A DNA stretch of 64,000 nucleotides from Bacillus methanolicus (GCF_028888695.1 NZ_PNFF01000001.1:567501-631500); one strand, 5' to 3'. Shown: positions 7,891 to 17,060, numbered from the stretch's first letter. Program-made: numbers and translations. Notes: generated from the sequence alone by a model not told the origin.

Positions 7891-9204
7891 GTGGAACCGC
7901 TTGAAAAACCTGCTGGTGCTGGAATAAATCGTACGAATCAGTGGAGCCTTTATTTTTCATTGCCAATTTTATCGTGGGCACTTTATGACTTTGCCAACAC
8001 AATTTTTTCATCAAATATTAATACAATTTTCTATCCGTTATATTTAAAGGAAGTAATCGGTGAAAATGAGGTTTTAAATCAAATTGCAAGCACTTTTGTA
8101 TCATATTCAAACGCGGTTGCAAGCTTTTTTCTTGTTCTATTTTCACCATTATTTGGGGTTATGATTGACCGGACTGGCCGAAAGAAGAAATACATCGTTC
8201 CTTTTACATTAATTGCAGCGGCTTCCACCGTGTTAATGGGAGTGTTCGGAGGCCGGCAGCTGTCAGGACAATTGCTTGGGCTTCCGGTTTCTCTGGCCCT
8301 TGTCATTTTGCTTTTTATTATTGCAAAATTCTTTTATCATTCGAGCCTTGTTTTTTATGATTCGATGATTTCTGATTTAGCAGCGAAGGAGGATATCCCG
8401 CTAATTTCCGGATTTGGGGTTGCAGTTGGGTATATCGGAACACTCGTAGGTTTGACTGTATATCCGTTAGTCGGGGATGACGGTTTTCATGAAGCATTTA
8501 TTCCGACAGGAGTCTTGTTTTTACTGTTTTCGTTGCCGCTGTTCTTCTTTGTAAAAGATAAGCCTCATCCTGAGCAAAAGAAAGAGTCATTTTTGTCGGG
8601 ATATAAAGAAATTTATAAAACATTTAAAGAAATGCGTCTCTATAAACCTACTTTCCTTTTTATGATTGCTTATTTCTTCTTAAATGATGCCATTGCAACA
8701 TCAATTGCCATGATGGCTGTGTATGCAAAAGCGATCGTAGGCTTTACGACCGGAAAATTTATCTTGCTGTACCTTGTCTCAACAGTTTCGAGTATTATCG
8801 GCTCTTTTATTTTCGGTTATGTAACAAAAGCAAAAGGTGCAAACAAATCAGTAAAGTATGTAGGGAGCCTCCTGTTCGCAGCACTGTTGATCGCAACATT
8901 TGCTGTAAATGAAGCCATGTTCTGGGCTGCGGGAAGCATGTTCGGGATTGCGCTCGGTTCCATGTGGGTAACAACGAGAACGTATATCGTTGAATTGACA
9001 CCTGTGGAAAAAAGAGGGCAATTCTTCGGGTTATTTGCTTTTTCCGGCAAAGTCTCTTCCATTATCGGGCCTTTCTTGTACGGTACGATTACACTTGTTT
9101 TTGCTGATTTCGGCAATCTCGCAAGCAGGCTGGCCATCGGCTCGTTAATGATTTTGACGATTTTCGGACTGTGGTTCCATGCAAAAATTCCAAAAGCAGA
9201 ATAA
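7891..9204 (+). CDS. Major facilitator superfamily transporter, UMF1/Atg22-like
   Basis: A polytopic membrane protein of 437 residues with about twelve hydrophobic segments. The N-terminal signature LSWALYDFANTIFSS is typical of the UMF1 family related to yeast vacuolar Atg22 and to B. subtilis YxiO. The MFS loop FGVMIDRTGRKKKY follows TM2. The substrate is unknown, and amino-acid efflux is only suggested by Atg22. I choose GTG at 7891, ten bases after AAGGAG. The TTG at 7882 directly abuts that site. It is a single gene with its own terminator. Confidence 0.85.
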   Translation: MEPLEKPAGAGINRTNQWSLYFSLPILSWALYDFANTIFSSNINTIFYPLYLKEVIGENEVLNQIASTFVSYSNAVASFFLVLFSPLFGVMIDRTGRKKKYIVPFTLIAAASTVLMGVFGGRQLSGQLLGLPVSLALVILLFIIAKFFYHSSLVFYDSMISDLAAKEDIPLISGFGVAVGYIGTLVGLTVYPLVGDDGFHEAFIPTGVLFLLFSLPLFFFVKDKPHPEQKKESFLSGYKEIYKTFKEMRLYKPTFLFMIAYFFLNDAIATSIAMMAVYAKAIVGFTTGKFILLYLVSTVSSIIGSFIFGYVTKAKGANKSVKYVGSLLFAALLIATFAVNEAMFWAAGSMFGIALGSMWVTTRTYIVELTPVEKRGQFFGLFAFSGKVSSIIGPFLYGTITLVFADFGNLASRLAIGSLMILTIFGLWFHAKIPKAE

Positions 9205-9223
9205 ACTAGCCAATTTAGTAAAT

Positions 9224-9249
9224 TGCCCGTTTAAAACGGGTTATTTTTA
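9224..9249 (+). terminator. Terminator after the UMF1-like transporter
   Basis: CCCGTTTAAAACGGG is followed by TTATTTTTAT. Confidence 0.7.
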
Positions 9250-9368
9250 TGGCTTCTGAAAATTAGAACAGTTAATGAATTTTTATATAACTGATAAGAA
9301 TTTATTTCCATTCATGTTATATTATTTTATATCATTCTATTATTTTGAAATGGAAGGGCGAACAAGGA

Positions 9369-10274
9369 ATGGAAAACAAAAAAGGAATTTTATTGGAAAG
9401 CGGTACAAATGAAGTGGAAATCGTTGAATTTGGAATTAGCATGAATAAATTTGGCATAAATGTTATTAAGGTAAAGGAAATCATAAATCCGGCACATGTT
9501 ACTCCAGTACCCCATGCACATAAAAATGTTGAAGGCATTATCGAGTTAAGAGGAGAGGTTTTGCCTGTAGTGGACGTAGCACAAGCCCTCGGTTTCCCGC
9601 CATCCGAACATCCCGAACAAGATAAGTTTATCGTTGCCGAATTTAATAAACAAAAAATCGTTTTCCATGTACATAATGTAACACAAATTCACAGAGTATC
9701 ATGGGATCAAATTGAAAAGCCGTCCGAAATGTATCAAGGGGCTGACAGCCAGATTATTGGGGTCATCAAACTGAATGGAGAAATGGTGCTTTTGCTCGAT
9801 TTTGAAAAAATCGTTCTGGATATAAATCCTCAATTAGGCATCAATGTCCAGCAAATTAAAAAGCTTGGGAAACGGGAACGCTCAAGTAAACGGCTTCTTG
9901 TAGCTGAAGATTCTCCTCTGTTAAGAAAATTATTGCATGATACATTAGCAGAAGCAGGATTTGAAATGATTGAGTTTTTTGAGAACGGACGGGATGCGTG
10001 GCAATATTTAGAAAATCTTGTTCAGTCCGGGAAGGATATTGCCAAGGAAATTCAATTGATTATCACGGATATTGAAATGCCTCAGATGGACGGGCACCAT
10101 CTGACAAAACGGGTTAAAACTCATCCTGAGCTTTCAAAAGTGCCTGTTATCATTTTCTCATCTTTAATTACAGAAGATCTTCGCCATAAAGGACAAATGG
10201 TTGGGGCTGATGCACAGGTTAGCAAACCGGATATAGCGGAACTTGTATTATTGATTGATAAATTCGTATTGTGA
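9369..10274 (+). CDS. cheV: Chemotaxis coupling/response-regulator protein CheV
   Basis: CheV couples chemoreceptors to the CheA kinase and helps adaptation. The 301-residue protein has an N-terminal CheW-like domain (GINVIKVKEII, VEGIIELRGEVLPVVDV, FHVHNVTQIHRVSW). Its C-terminal receiver domain (LLVAEDSPLLRKLLHD) has the phospho-acceptor aspartate in IITDIEMPQMDG and the conserved Lys in VSKPD. ATG at 9369 starts MENKKGILLESGTNE, aligning with the B. subtilis start. The upstream in-frame TTG at 9345 lacks a ribosome site. patA-cheV-ykyB order is conserved, although two extra genes intervene here. Confidence 0.95.
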   Translation: MENKKGILLESGTNEVEIVEFGISMNKFGINVIKVKEIINPAHVTPVPHAHKNVEGIIELRGEVLPVVDVAQALGFPPSEHPEQDKFIVAEFNKQKIVFHVHNVTQIHRVSWDQIEKPSEMYQGADSQIIGVIKLNGEMVLLLDFEKIVLDINPQLGINVQQIKKLGKRERSSKRLLVAEDSPLLRKLLHDTLAEAGFEMIEFFENGRDAWQYLENLVQSGKDIAKEIQLIITDIEMPQMDGHHLTKRVKTHPELSKVPVIIFSSLITEDLRHKGQMVGADAQVSKPDIAELVLLIDKFVL

Positions 10275-10301
10275 AAAAGCCGATTGCCGGCTTTTTTCTT
10301 T
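10275..10301. terminator. Terminator between cheV and ykyB
   Basis: AAAAGCCG-ATTGC-CGGCTTTT hairpin with T-runs, between two converging genes. Confidence 0.88.
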
Positions 10302-10305
10302 TTGC

Positions 10306-10767
10306 TTAATAACTTTCTCCTAGTTTTTTAAAGACAGGTTTTTGATAGCTGCGAGTTTTTTTCGGTTCTTTATTTATTTCTTTTAAGCCTGTATAAGATT
10401 GCAAAAGTTTTTTTGCCTGGTTTAAAGATAAGCGGGATTTTGGATTGCGGACGTTTTGGTTTAAATGACCCAAGTGAGGCAGTAATTTCATGTCATTTTT
10501 GGACGGTGGAATATGAAAGGAATAATCCCCGCAAACAACAAGGACGGCTGACTGCTGCTGACTGAATTTCGGGTTTTGTGAAAAATGAAGTCCGACTTTT
10601 TCTGCTTTTCCTTCTGAGATCAATTTTTTTAGAGCTTCATGTTTGAGTTTATATAAATATTTTGGGTTTGGGGCAGTTTTTGCATGACGGTTTACAGTAA
10701 ATATGGCTTGTGCGAGGTTTTCAATTGTTGAATCTAAAGGGGGATGACTGCTGTTTGTCCTGTTCAA
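10306..10767 (-). CDS. ykyB: YkyB family protein
   Basis: A 153-residue soluble protein of unknown function, nearly the length of B. subtilis YkyB and matching its characteristic blocks NRHAKTAPNPKYLYKLK, GLHFSQNPKFSQQQS, HLGHLNQNVRNPKS and the C-terminus KPVFKKLGESY. TTG at 10767 is chosen because AAAGGAG lies eight bases upstream. A longer frame through ATG at 10785 would place that ribosome site inside the coding region. It is convergent with cheV, as in B. subtilis. Confidence 0.9.
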   Translation of the reverse strand: MNRTNSSHPPLDSTIENLAQAIFTVNRHAKTAPNPKYLYKLKHEALKKLISEGKAEKVGLHFSQNPKFSQQQSAVLVVCGDYSFHIPPSKNDMKLLPHLGHLNQNVRNPKSRLSLNQAKKLLQSYTGLKEINKEPKKTRSYQKPVFKKLGESY

Positions 10768-10908
10768 AATAAAAGCTCCTTTCATAATTATTGAGGGAAT
10801 AACTTTATTATATACCATTTTCTGTACTTTTGGAAAGAATACGTTTTCATTTATTTTTTGTTTAAGAACCGAATATTATGTCATGCTATACTATCTTTAT
10901 AAAAATAT

Positions 10909-10996
10909 AGGGTCTGACTTCCCCCAACAATGATGATTCTATATAGAATAGTTTTTTAGTGATTGACTATATGTTGCATTGGAGGAGTCTGACTCT
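10909..10996. repeat. Palindromic intergenic repeat, GGGTC-type copy 1
   Basis: An imperfect inverted repeat of about 88 bases. The left end reads AGGGTCTGACTTCCCCCAA. The right end read on the other strand is AGAGTCAGACTCCTCCAA. The same end motif recurs at 12741-12829 and 40249-40320. It lies between ykyB and ykuD. Confidence 0.6.
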
Positions 10997-11000
10997 CCTT

Positions 11001-11498
11001 TTAAAAAGAAATGAATACTCTTGTACCGTTTGGAACGGTTCTTGCCAATTCCAATACATCTTTGTTGTACATTCTTATACATCCTTTTGATACTGCTTTT
11101 CCAATAGATGAAGGGTCGTTTGTGCCATGAATTCCATACCCCGTTTTGGAAAGTGAAAGCCACATTACACCATATGGGCCGCCGGGATTTGGTTCCCGGT
11201 TTACAATGACATATTCACCTTGAGGGGTTCCGGATAAAATTTTTCCAATAGCAATGGGATAAGTCTTTACGAGCTGCACGTTTTTAAATAATCGTAATTT
11301 TCGCTGATTCAAAGAAACTCTGATTTCAAATGGTATGGTATTAGGATCGGGAAGCCCGGGAATGTTGATGACTTGACCTGGCGCGATCATATTTGGGTTA
11401 ATAATTGCTGGATTTGCAGCAAGTAATGTTTGTAATGGAATTCGGAAATTGCGGGCAATGATCGCCAATGTTTCACCGGGCTTTACTTTGTAGTACAC
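11001..11498 (-). CDS. ykuD: L,D-transpeptidase with LysM domain, YkuD
   Basis: A 165-residue enzyme that cross-links or remodels peptidoglycan, in B. subtilis a spore-associated L,D-transpeptidase. Residues 1-48 form a LysM peptidoglycan-binding domain ([16 protein letters not shown] to [10 protein letters not shown]). Residues 55-165 form the YkuD catalytic domain with the His block GYGIHGTND and the nucleophile block [11 protein letters not shown]. There is no signal peptide, as in the B. subtilis protein. GTG at 11498 follows AAGGGTG. Confidence 0.95.
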   Translation of the reverse strand: MYYKVKPGETLAIIARNFRIPLQTLLAANPAIINPNMIAPGQVINIPGLPDPNTIPFEIRVSLNQRKLRLFKNVQLVKTYPIAIGKILSGTPQGEYVIVNREPNPGGPYGVMWLSLSKTGYGIHGTNDPSSIGKAVSKGCIRMYNKDVLELARTVPNGTRVFISF

Positions 11499-11621
11499 AA
11501 TATCACACCCTTATTTTTAGTATTCATTTATTTTATGAAGACCTTAATACTCAGAATGAGGAGACGAAAATTAAAACATAAAGGGATTGAGAATGCAATT
11601 GATCAATTCGTATTTTTGTAA

Positions 11622-11664
11622 CTAAAGGAAAAAGCAGCTGAATTTGAAATTTAAAGCTGCTTTT
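11622..11664 (-). terminator. Terminator of ykuE
   Basis: Stem AAAAGCAGCT/AGCTGCTTTT (11630-11639 and 11655-11664) overlaps the ykuE stop. On the minus strand it is followed by TTCCTTTAG. Confidence 0.75.
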
Positions 11665-12535
11665 ATGAATCTGTTGAAAGAGTAAAGACTGTCAATTCGG
11701 GTTGTGATAAGAATCGAAAAGGCATTCTTGTCGTGCCAAGCCCCCGATTGACATATAGTGTTAACTGCTCTGCGGTTCCCGTTTTGTAAAATCCTTCAAT
11801 ATATTTTTCGGCGAAAGGAGGTGTTATAAGTGCTCCAATAAGAGGAATTTGCACCTGACCTCCGTGGCTGTGGCCGCTTAATTGAAGGTGGATATTGAAG
11901 GAAGAGGCCGCGTCTGCCAAGTCTGGTGCATGAGAAAGAAGGATCGTGAAAGCACTCTTGGGGATGCTGCTTACTGCTTTGTTTATATCAGGCTTTCCGA
12001 GCATTGCATCATCAATCCCGGCAATAAATATTTTGCTGCCATCAAGCAAACGAATTTCATGTGATTGATTTTGAAGGATTTTAAAACCTGATTGTACCAT
12101 GATCTTCATATAGATGTCTGATCCATACCCGCCGTGATCATGGTTTCCGTAAATGGAAAATTTACCGAAAGGGGCATGAAGGCGGCTTAATAATGGGGCA
12201 ATTTTATCAATTTCGGAAAATTTATTCGGTTCATCCATTAAATCGCCTGTAAAAAAAATAACATCCGGCTTTAGGGAATTAATTTTTGAAATTAATTTCT
12301 CAAACTGGGTTAAATTATACTGGAAGCCTAAATGAGTGTCACTGAACTGAACAATTTTAAATCCGTTGAATCCTTTAGGAATTGAACGATGATGAAAAGT
12401 ATAATTGTTTATCTTTAGCATTTTTGGTTCAATTTCCCGGGCATAAAAATATCCGCCCGACCCTGCAGCAACTGCGGCAAAAATAATCCTAAAAATTCTT
12501 TTAAAAAATCCTCTTCTTGTTACGTTCTTGGACAT
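11663..12535 (-). CDS. ykuE: Tat-exported metallophosphoesterase YkuE
   Basis: A 290-residue calcineurin-like phosphoesterase. The N-terminus carries a twin-arginine signal (NVTRRGFFKRIF then a hydrophobic stretch), as in B. subtilis YkuE, a known TatAyCy substrate. The metal-binding blocks are complete: FSDTHLG near residue 66, FFTGDLMD, YGNHDHGG, LSHAPD and SGHSHGGQVQIP. The likely location is the outer face of the membrane or cell wall; the natural substrate is uncertain. ATG at 12535 follows TTGGAG. It lies beside ykuD as in B. subtilis. Confidence 0.95.
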   Translation of the reverse strand: MSKNVTRRGFFKRIFRIIFAAVAAGSGGYFYAREIEPKMLKINNYTFHHRSIPKGFNGFKIVQFSDTHLGFQYNLTQFEKLISKINSLKPDVIFFTGDLMDEPNKFSEIDKIAPLLSRLHAPFGKFSIYGNHDHGGYGSDIYMKIMVQSGFKILQNQSHEIRLLDGSKIFIAGIDDAMLGKPDINKAVSSIPKSAFTILLSHAPDLADAASSFNIHLQLSGHSHGGQVQIPLIGALITPPFAEKYIEGFYKTGTAEQLTLYVNRGLGTTRMPFRFLSQPELTVFTLSTDS

Positions 12536-12848
12536 AAAATCTCCAACCTATTTTTAATATACCTTATATATACTAACAAACTCCATCTCAAAAAAGAAGT
12601 ATATTCTAACATATATCTCAATTCCCGTTTTTTGTACTAAAAAAATTTTTTCTCCAATGTTGCCGCTTATATGAAAGGCGAGTGCATTGCAATGGATGGC
12701 CGGACGATGGCTCAATCAACATCTATTTTAAACAAAGCAAAGGGTCAGATCACTCCTCCAATACAACAAATAGACAAGCAAAAACACAGCCATTCTATTT
12801 ATTGTCATTGTTGGAGGGAATCAGACCCTAATGAGTCAGTCCTATTTT
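12536..12848. other. Intergenic region between ykuE and the C39 lipoprotein gene
   Basis: A 313-base gap. It contains the ykuE upstream region and the palindromic repeat at 12741-12829. An open frame through the repeat on the plus strand is not credible as a gene. Nothing else is seen. Confidence 0.5.
12741..12829. repeat. Palindromic intergenic repeat, GGGTC-type copy 2
   Basis: Left end AGGGTCAGATCACTCCTCCAA. The right end read on the other strand is AGGGTCTGATTCCCTCCAAC. About 89 bases, able to form one long imperfect hairpin. It sits just downstream of the C39 gene stop on the minus strand and may also act as its terminator. Confidence 0.7.
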
Positions 12849-13637
12849 TTATTCATAACTTACAGCTCTTTGTTTAAGAGCTTTCCATGAATCAATGAAA
12901 CGATTTTTGTTTACCCTTACTTGTTTTTTTCCGGATAGAGGATCGTTCAAATAGACATTTTGGCTATCATATCCAACAAGTACGACAACATGTAAATCTA
13001 AAGGAGTTTTGATGGTTTGTTTTTCGTGTCTCCATGATTCCCATCTGTCCGGAAGACGGTAATCCCCGGTTGTCCAAACGACAACAGGATATCCTTTCGA
13101 CACATGTGAAAGGATTTCAACAAAAGGCCGATTGGTTAAATTTTTGGCTCTTCCGGGAAGGTACGTGTTGATTAAATCCACCATTGGTTTATCAAAGACA
13201 GCATATCCTGCATTTCTGCCAGTCATGTCACCAACAAAACCAACTCCCGGGTCTCCCCACCTTATAATATCGCCCGTTTTTGACCGTATAAGCGGATCGG
13301 GATCCTTCTTTATTTTTCTGTACAAATCCATTTTGTTTACCTTGATACCCGCATATTGCAGCATCATCGTAAGGCTGGTTACTTCGCAGCCATACTTTAA
13401 TTCCGGATTTTGTTTTATTAATGGTACGTTAAGCAATTGTTTTTGTAAAATATTTTCTTTTTTAGGCTCCCTCTTCATTATGGTTTGTACACGAACTTGA
13501 TGTTCTGTTTTGTTTTCAGATTCTTTTTCAATAACAGATTGGTTCGTATTAAGAGGCATGTTTTGTTTTTCAGCATTTTCAAAATGGCTGCAGCCGAGCA
13601 ACGGGAAGAGGACTGCAATGAAATGAATTTTTTTCAC
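12849..13637 (-). CDS. C39-like cysteine peptidase lipoprotein
   Basis: A 262-residue secreted protein. The signal ends in the lipobox PLLGC, so it is probably lipid-anchored. After a low-complexity linker, residues 68-262 form a peptidase_C39_2-type papain-like domain resembling B. subtilis YvpB. The Cys lies in YGCEVTSLTMMLQYAG, the His in LDLHVVVLVGYD and the Asn/Asp in VYLNDPLSGKK. Substrates for this family are unknown. GTG at 13637 follows GGAGGTGG. It is inserted here relative to the B. subtilis order. Confidence 0.85.
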   Translation of the reverse strand: MKKIHFIAVLFPLLGCSHFENAEKQNMPLNTNQSVIEKESENKTEHQVRVQTIMKREPKKENILQKQLLNVPLIKQNPELKYGCEVTSLTMMLQYAGIKVNKMDLYRKIKKDPDPLIRSKTGDIIRWGDPGVGFVGDMTGRNAGYAVFDKPMVDLINTYLPGRAKNLTNRPFVEILSHVSKGYPVVVWTTGDYRLPDRWESWRHEKQTIKTPLDLHVVVLVGYDSQNVYLNDPLSGKKQVRVNKNRFIDSWKALKQRAVSYE

Positions 13638-13821
13638 TTCAATCCACCTCCATCCGGCTTATCAGTAGTTTTTGCTTAATAATCTGCATTATGAGGCAGT
13701 ATTTTAGGTATGATTCCCTTGAATTTCTAGTATGTCAGAAATTATTTGCAATACGGCTGAAAGGAATTTTTATTTAAATAATGATAAAATGATGGTAATG
13801 AAAGGTATGGAGGTACTGCCA

Positions 13822-15036
13822 ATGGATGCGTTGGATATATTAACCAATTTAGATAACGTTATTCCTTATTTTCAACCAATATTCAGTGCAGATGAACATA
13901 AAGTCATCGGTTACGAAATATTAGGAAGGTATAAAAGTGAATCGGAAATAATCAGCCTTGGACCTTTTTTTCATGATCATCACATTCCTGAAGAATACAG
14001 ACTTGAAGTAGATAATACCGTTTTAACGAAAGCGCTGGAAAAAGCAATTTCCTTGGATCATGATGTTCTTTTGTTTGTTAACAGGGATGCAGAACTCTTA
14101 ATGCATGATAATGGTGAACATTTTCTTCAGCTTTTGCTTGAATATCAGCAAAAGGGAATAGCGCTTGAAAGAATCGTCCTCGAAATATCGGAACGAAATT
14201 ATGAAGGCAGACCGGATCATCTCGACCATCTTTTGAATTATTACAAAACGTTCGGTTTAAAAATTGCGATTGATAAAATAGGAAATGATAGCAGCCATCT
14301 TGATCGAATTGGCCAGTTGTCTCCGGATATTTTAAAAGTAGATCTTGGAGCATTAAGATCAATAAATACTGGACCGTCATATCAGGCTATATTGTACTCA
14401 TTGTCGCTTTTGGCAAGAAAAATCGGAGCTATGCTGCATTTTGAAAATATTGAAACCGCTTACCAGCTGCAATTTGCCTGGAAAAATGGAGGACGTTATT
14501 TTCAGGGCTTTTACTTACAAAAGCCATACGGTGAATTTATTTCAAGGGAACTGCTAAAAGAATGGCTAAAGAAGGAATTTCATCAATTCATTTCTTATGA
14601 AAAAAGGAAGCTTGAGGCATTATTTAACATTTCTGAGGAGTTTCAAGAAAAAGTACAAAATTTGCTTAATAAATTCAAAAAATATGAGGATTATACCGAA
14701 TTGCTCTACTCTCTTGCCAAACAATTAGATGGGATCGCTTTTAGGATGTATATATGTGATGAAGATGGTTTCCAAAAATCACCTAACATCTTTAAAAAAG
14801 ATAAGAACTGGATTTTGCAAAATGAATATTTGAAGAAAAATTGGAGTTGGCGTCCTTATTTTTTAGAAAACATTATTCGAATGAGGAATGAAAAAAAAGG
14901 ACTTTTATCTGATTTATACAGTGATATTGAAACAGGTGAAACAATACGCACGTTCTCTTTTCCGTTAAACAACAAGGACTTTCTTTTTATCGACTTATCT
15001 TACAACTATTTGTATGAACATGAAGGATTGCTGTAA
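13822..15036 (+). CDS. ykuI: EAL-domain protein YkuI (probable c-di-GMP binding, degenerate)
   Basis: A 404-residue protein with an N-terminal EAL domain (IPYFQPIFSADEHKVIGYEILGR to YFQGFYLQKP, residues 11-240) and a C-terminal PAS-like domain, as in B. subtilis YkuI. That protein binds c-di-GMP but shows no convincing phosphodiesterase activity. The EAL motif is EIL here, and the usual DDFGTG metal block is DKIGNDSS, so the second metal Asp is missing. ATG at 13822 is preceded by GGAGG (13809-13813). Upstream in-frame ATGs lack such a site. Confidence 0.92.
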   Translation: MDALDILTNLDNVIPYFQPIFSADEHKVIGYEILGRYKSESEIISLGPFFHDHHIPEEYRLEVDNTVLTKALEKAISLDHDVLLFVNRDAELLMHDNGEHFLQLLLEYQQKGIALERIVLEISERNYEGRPDHLDHLLNYYKTFGLKIAIDKIGNDSSHLDRIGQLSPDILKVDLGALRSINTGPSYQAILYSLSLLARKIGAMLHFENIETAYQLQFAWKNGGRYFQGFYLQKPYGEFISRELLKEWLKKEFHQFISYEKRKLEALFNISEEFQEKVQNLLNKFKKYEDYTELLYSLAKQLDGIAFRMYICDEDGFQKSPNIFKKDKNWILQNEYLKKNWSWRPYFLENIIRMRNEKKGLLSDLYSDIETGETIRTFSFPLNNKDFLFIDLSYNYLYEHEGLL

Positions 15037-15121
15037 AAATATCGAAGCCAGACCCACGGAGAATAGAATTTTCATTAAAGCGGCAACTTAAGTGTAACAG
15101 TATGAAAAAGGAGGGATTCCT

Positions 15122-15358
15122 TTGAGTTTATTTATGACAATTCTTTTAGTTGCCGCAATCGGGGTTCTTGTTTTTGCATTCAGGTATACATGGAGCTTAG
15201 CGAAGGATCAGAAAAATAAAGGAGAGCTCGATTCTGAAATTCCCGGTCCGGTGCAAAGACACGCTTATATCAACAATCCAATTTTTCTGACATATTTGAT
15301 TTTTTTTCTATTGCTTATTCTTACGATCATTTTTTCGGCTTTAGCTTATAATTGGTAA
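15122..15358 (+). CDS. Small two-helix membrane protein
   Basis: A 78-residue hypothetical protein with an N-terminal transmembrane helix (residues 4-24), a hydrophilic middle (AKDQKNKGELDSEIPGP) and a second helix (residues 55-75). TTG at 15122 is chosen because AAAAGGAGGG lies eight bases upstream. I do not recognise the family. It follows ykuI by 85 bases and ends at a bidirectional terminator. Confidence 0.65.
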   Translation: MSLFMTILLVAAIGVLVFAFRYTWSLAKDQKNKGELDSEIPGPVQRHAYINNPIFLTYLIFFLLLILTIIFSALAYNW

Positions 15359-15384
15359 AAAGGAGGGCCGAACCCCCTTTTCGC

Positions 15385-15418
15385 AAAAAAAAGGTGTCGA
15401 TAGGCGACACCTTTTTTA
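15385..15418. terminator. Bidirectional terminator between the small membrane protein gene and the glutaredoxin gene
   Basis: Stem GGTGTCG/CGACACC (15393-15399 and 15405-15411), flanked by A-runs on the left and T-runs on the right. Confidence 0.9.
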
Positions 15419-15649
15419 TAAATTGAGAAGGCTTCTTAATTTTTCTAAATCAAACCCGGTAACAATTTTTTCTCCGATTACAACAGTTGGAGTAGAGTAT
15501 GACTTGTATTTATTAATTAGTTCATCTCTTGCACGATTGTCTTTTTTAATATCTTTTTCATCGTATTCGATCTTATTGTCCTGCAAAAATGCTTTTACAA
15601 CGGTACAAGTCGGACAGTCGGGCTGGCTATAAACAGTTATCTTTTCCAA
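15416..15649 (-). CDS. Glutaredoxin family protein (NrdH-like)
   Basis: A 77-residue thioredoxin-fold protein with the redox motif CPTC in VYSQPDCPTCTVV and the cis-proline/GSH-site block YSTPTVVIGEKIVTGFD. It probably reduces disulfides in the cytoplasm; the partner is unknown. TTG at 15649 is chosen because GGAGG precedes it by eight bases on the minus strand. The ATG five codons upstream has no ribosome site, and GGAGG would lie inside the coding region. Confidence 0.85.
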   Translation of the reverse strand: MEKITVYSQPDCPTCTVVKAFLQDNKIEYDEKDIKKDNRARDELINKYKSYSTPTVVIGEKIVTGFDLEKLRSLLNL

Positions 15650-15683
15650 AGTTTTATCCTCCATTAACTTTCATTAGAAGCAG

Positions 15684-16631
15684 TTATTGTTTCGTAAGAT
15701 AATTCATTATTCCCATAGCACATATTTCGAAGTCAAGTGAAAGGATTTGAAATACAGTGTGGTTTGAAGGGATATTTTTGCCTGCCAAATATTCAGTCAC
15801 TCGTTTCCTTAACCGGTCTTCTGTTTCACGCACCTGCATTTCCGTTGTTTCTTCCTGTTCAAACGCCAATTTCGCCTCTTCGAGAAAAACCGGGAGCCAG
15901 TAACGTATTTGCTTGTATACTTCATTAGGTTTATCAGATACACCGTAATGGCTAAAGAAAATATAGCGTAAGTCCATACTTTCAAACAGTTGCAGGGAAG
16001 CAAGCATTTTTTCCGGGTTAAACTGATTAGGCGATGTTGATGGCAAATATAACTCTACCCCGTCTCTTAAAAGCTCTTGATAAAAAACTCCTGCTGTATC
16101 ACCTGTAAACATTCCATTTACACCCGGATGGTAAATACTGAAATGGTGATTTGAGTGTCCAGGTGTATCATAGAAGGTAAGTGTACATTTTTCGCTGATA
16201 GAAAGCGTTTCCTTATCTTTTTTGATGATCACTCTATTTTCCGGAACCGGAACAACCGGGTCAAATAAGGCATTAAATTTATCTCCGTATACGGCTTTTG
16301 CTCCGGCAATCAGCCTTTCGGGATTTATAAGGTGCCTTGCCCCTTTTTCATGAACGACAATTTTTGCGTTTGGACAGTGTTCTAATAATAAACCTGCTCC
16401 TCCCGCATGATCTAAATGTATATGTGTGACAATAATGTATTTTATATCTTCCGGTGAAAGGTTTAAGGATCGTAATCCTTCCAAGATAAATGGAACAGAA
16501 GGGCTTGCAGATGTTTCGATAATCGTTAAATCAGTTTCTGTCAGTACATATGTGCCTGTTCGTTCTTTCGTTCCTAAATCCATTGCATCAATTAAGAAAA
16601 TATTATTTTCCACTTGTACAGGACTTTTCAA
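15684..16631 (-). CDS. Metallo-beta-lactamase-fold hydrolase
   Basis: A 315-residue MBL-fold protein. The metal-binding block THIHLDHAGGAG lies near residue 68, followed by the second histidine in TPGHSNHH and the aspartate in FTGDTAG. The C-terminal 100 residues are helical, as in the glyoxalase-II-like subgroup. No substrate can be assigned. TTG at 16631 follows GGAAGTG. It sits just upstream of the glutaredoxin gene on the same strand and may form a two-gene operon; both are insertions relative to the B. subtilis ykuI-ykuJ junction. Confidence 0.85.
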   Translation of the reverse strand: MKSPVQVENNIFLIDAMDLGTKERTGTYVLTETDLTIIETSASPSVPFILEGLRSLNLSPEDIKYIIVTHIHLDHAGGAGLLLEHCPNAKIVVHEKGARHLINPERLIAGAKAVYGDKFNALFDPVVPVPENRVIIKKDKETLSISEKCTLTFYDTPGHSNHHFSIYHPGVNGMFTGDTAGVFYQELLRDGVELYLPSTSPNQFNPEKMLASLQLFESMDLRYIFFSHYGVSDKPNEVYKQIRYWLPVFLEEAKLAFEQEETTEMQVRETEDRLRKRVTEYLAGKNIPSNHTVFQILSLDFEICAMGIMNYLTKQ

Positions 16632-16810
16632 AAAAACACTTCCTTCAAAATTTTTTACTTGTACAAATACCTTTCATTATTTTATTCTGTTATTATTGGC
16701 ATGTAAAGAGAAGCAATCGAATATTCAGAAACCATTCTTTTGGGATATAAAAACGAATATCGTGTAACCTAGTTATATCAGGTTTGTTTTTGTTTGAAAG
16801 GAGAGGGAGC

Positions 16811-17047
16811 ATGTCACAGCTTCAAGGTATTTTGACAAGATTGAAAAATTTGCAGGACCAATCTGGCGGTTCAGAGCCTGCTCAAAGATTTTTTGAGGTG
16901 AATGGTGAAAGAAAGTGTCAGGTAACTTATCATCCAAAGACTGAAACATTTGAATTAGAAGTATATAACGATAAAGAAAAGCCAAAGAAATATCAATTTG
17001 ATAACATTGATATGATTACAATCGAAATCTTTGATTTGATTCAGTAG
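16811..17047 (+). CDS. ykuJ: YkuJ family protein
   Basis: A 78-residue soluble protein of unknown function with the YkuJ signature: MSQLQGILTRLKNLQ, QRFFEVNGERKCQV and FDNIDMITIEIFDLIQ. ATG at 16811 follows GAAAGGAGAGGG. An in-frame start at 16784 would place the ribosome site inside the gene. In B. subtilis ykuJ is followed by ykuK and abbA; neither is found here. Confidence 0.92.
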   Translation: MSQLQGILTRLKNLQDQSGGSEPAQRFFEVNGERKCQVTYHPKTETFELEVYNDKEKPKKYQFDNIDMITIEIFDLIQ

Positions 17048-17060
17048 AAAGGCTGAAATC

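Noticed and set aside
12671-12877. 68-codon plus-strand frame between ykuE and the C39 gene
   Set aside because: It runs through the palindromic repeat and into the antisense of the C39 gene, has no ribosome site, and the product has no coding character.
15040-15062. Further copy of the GGGTC repeat after ykuI
   Set aside because: Only GCCAGACCCACGGAG resembles one end. No partner arm is found nearby.
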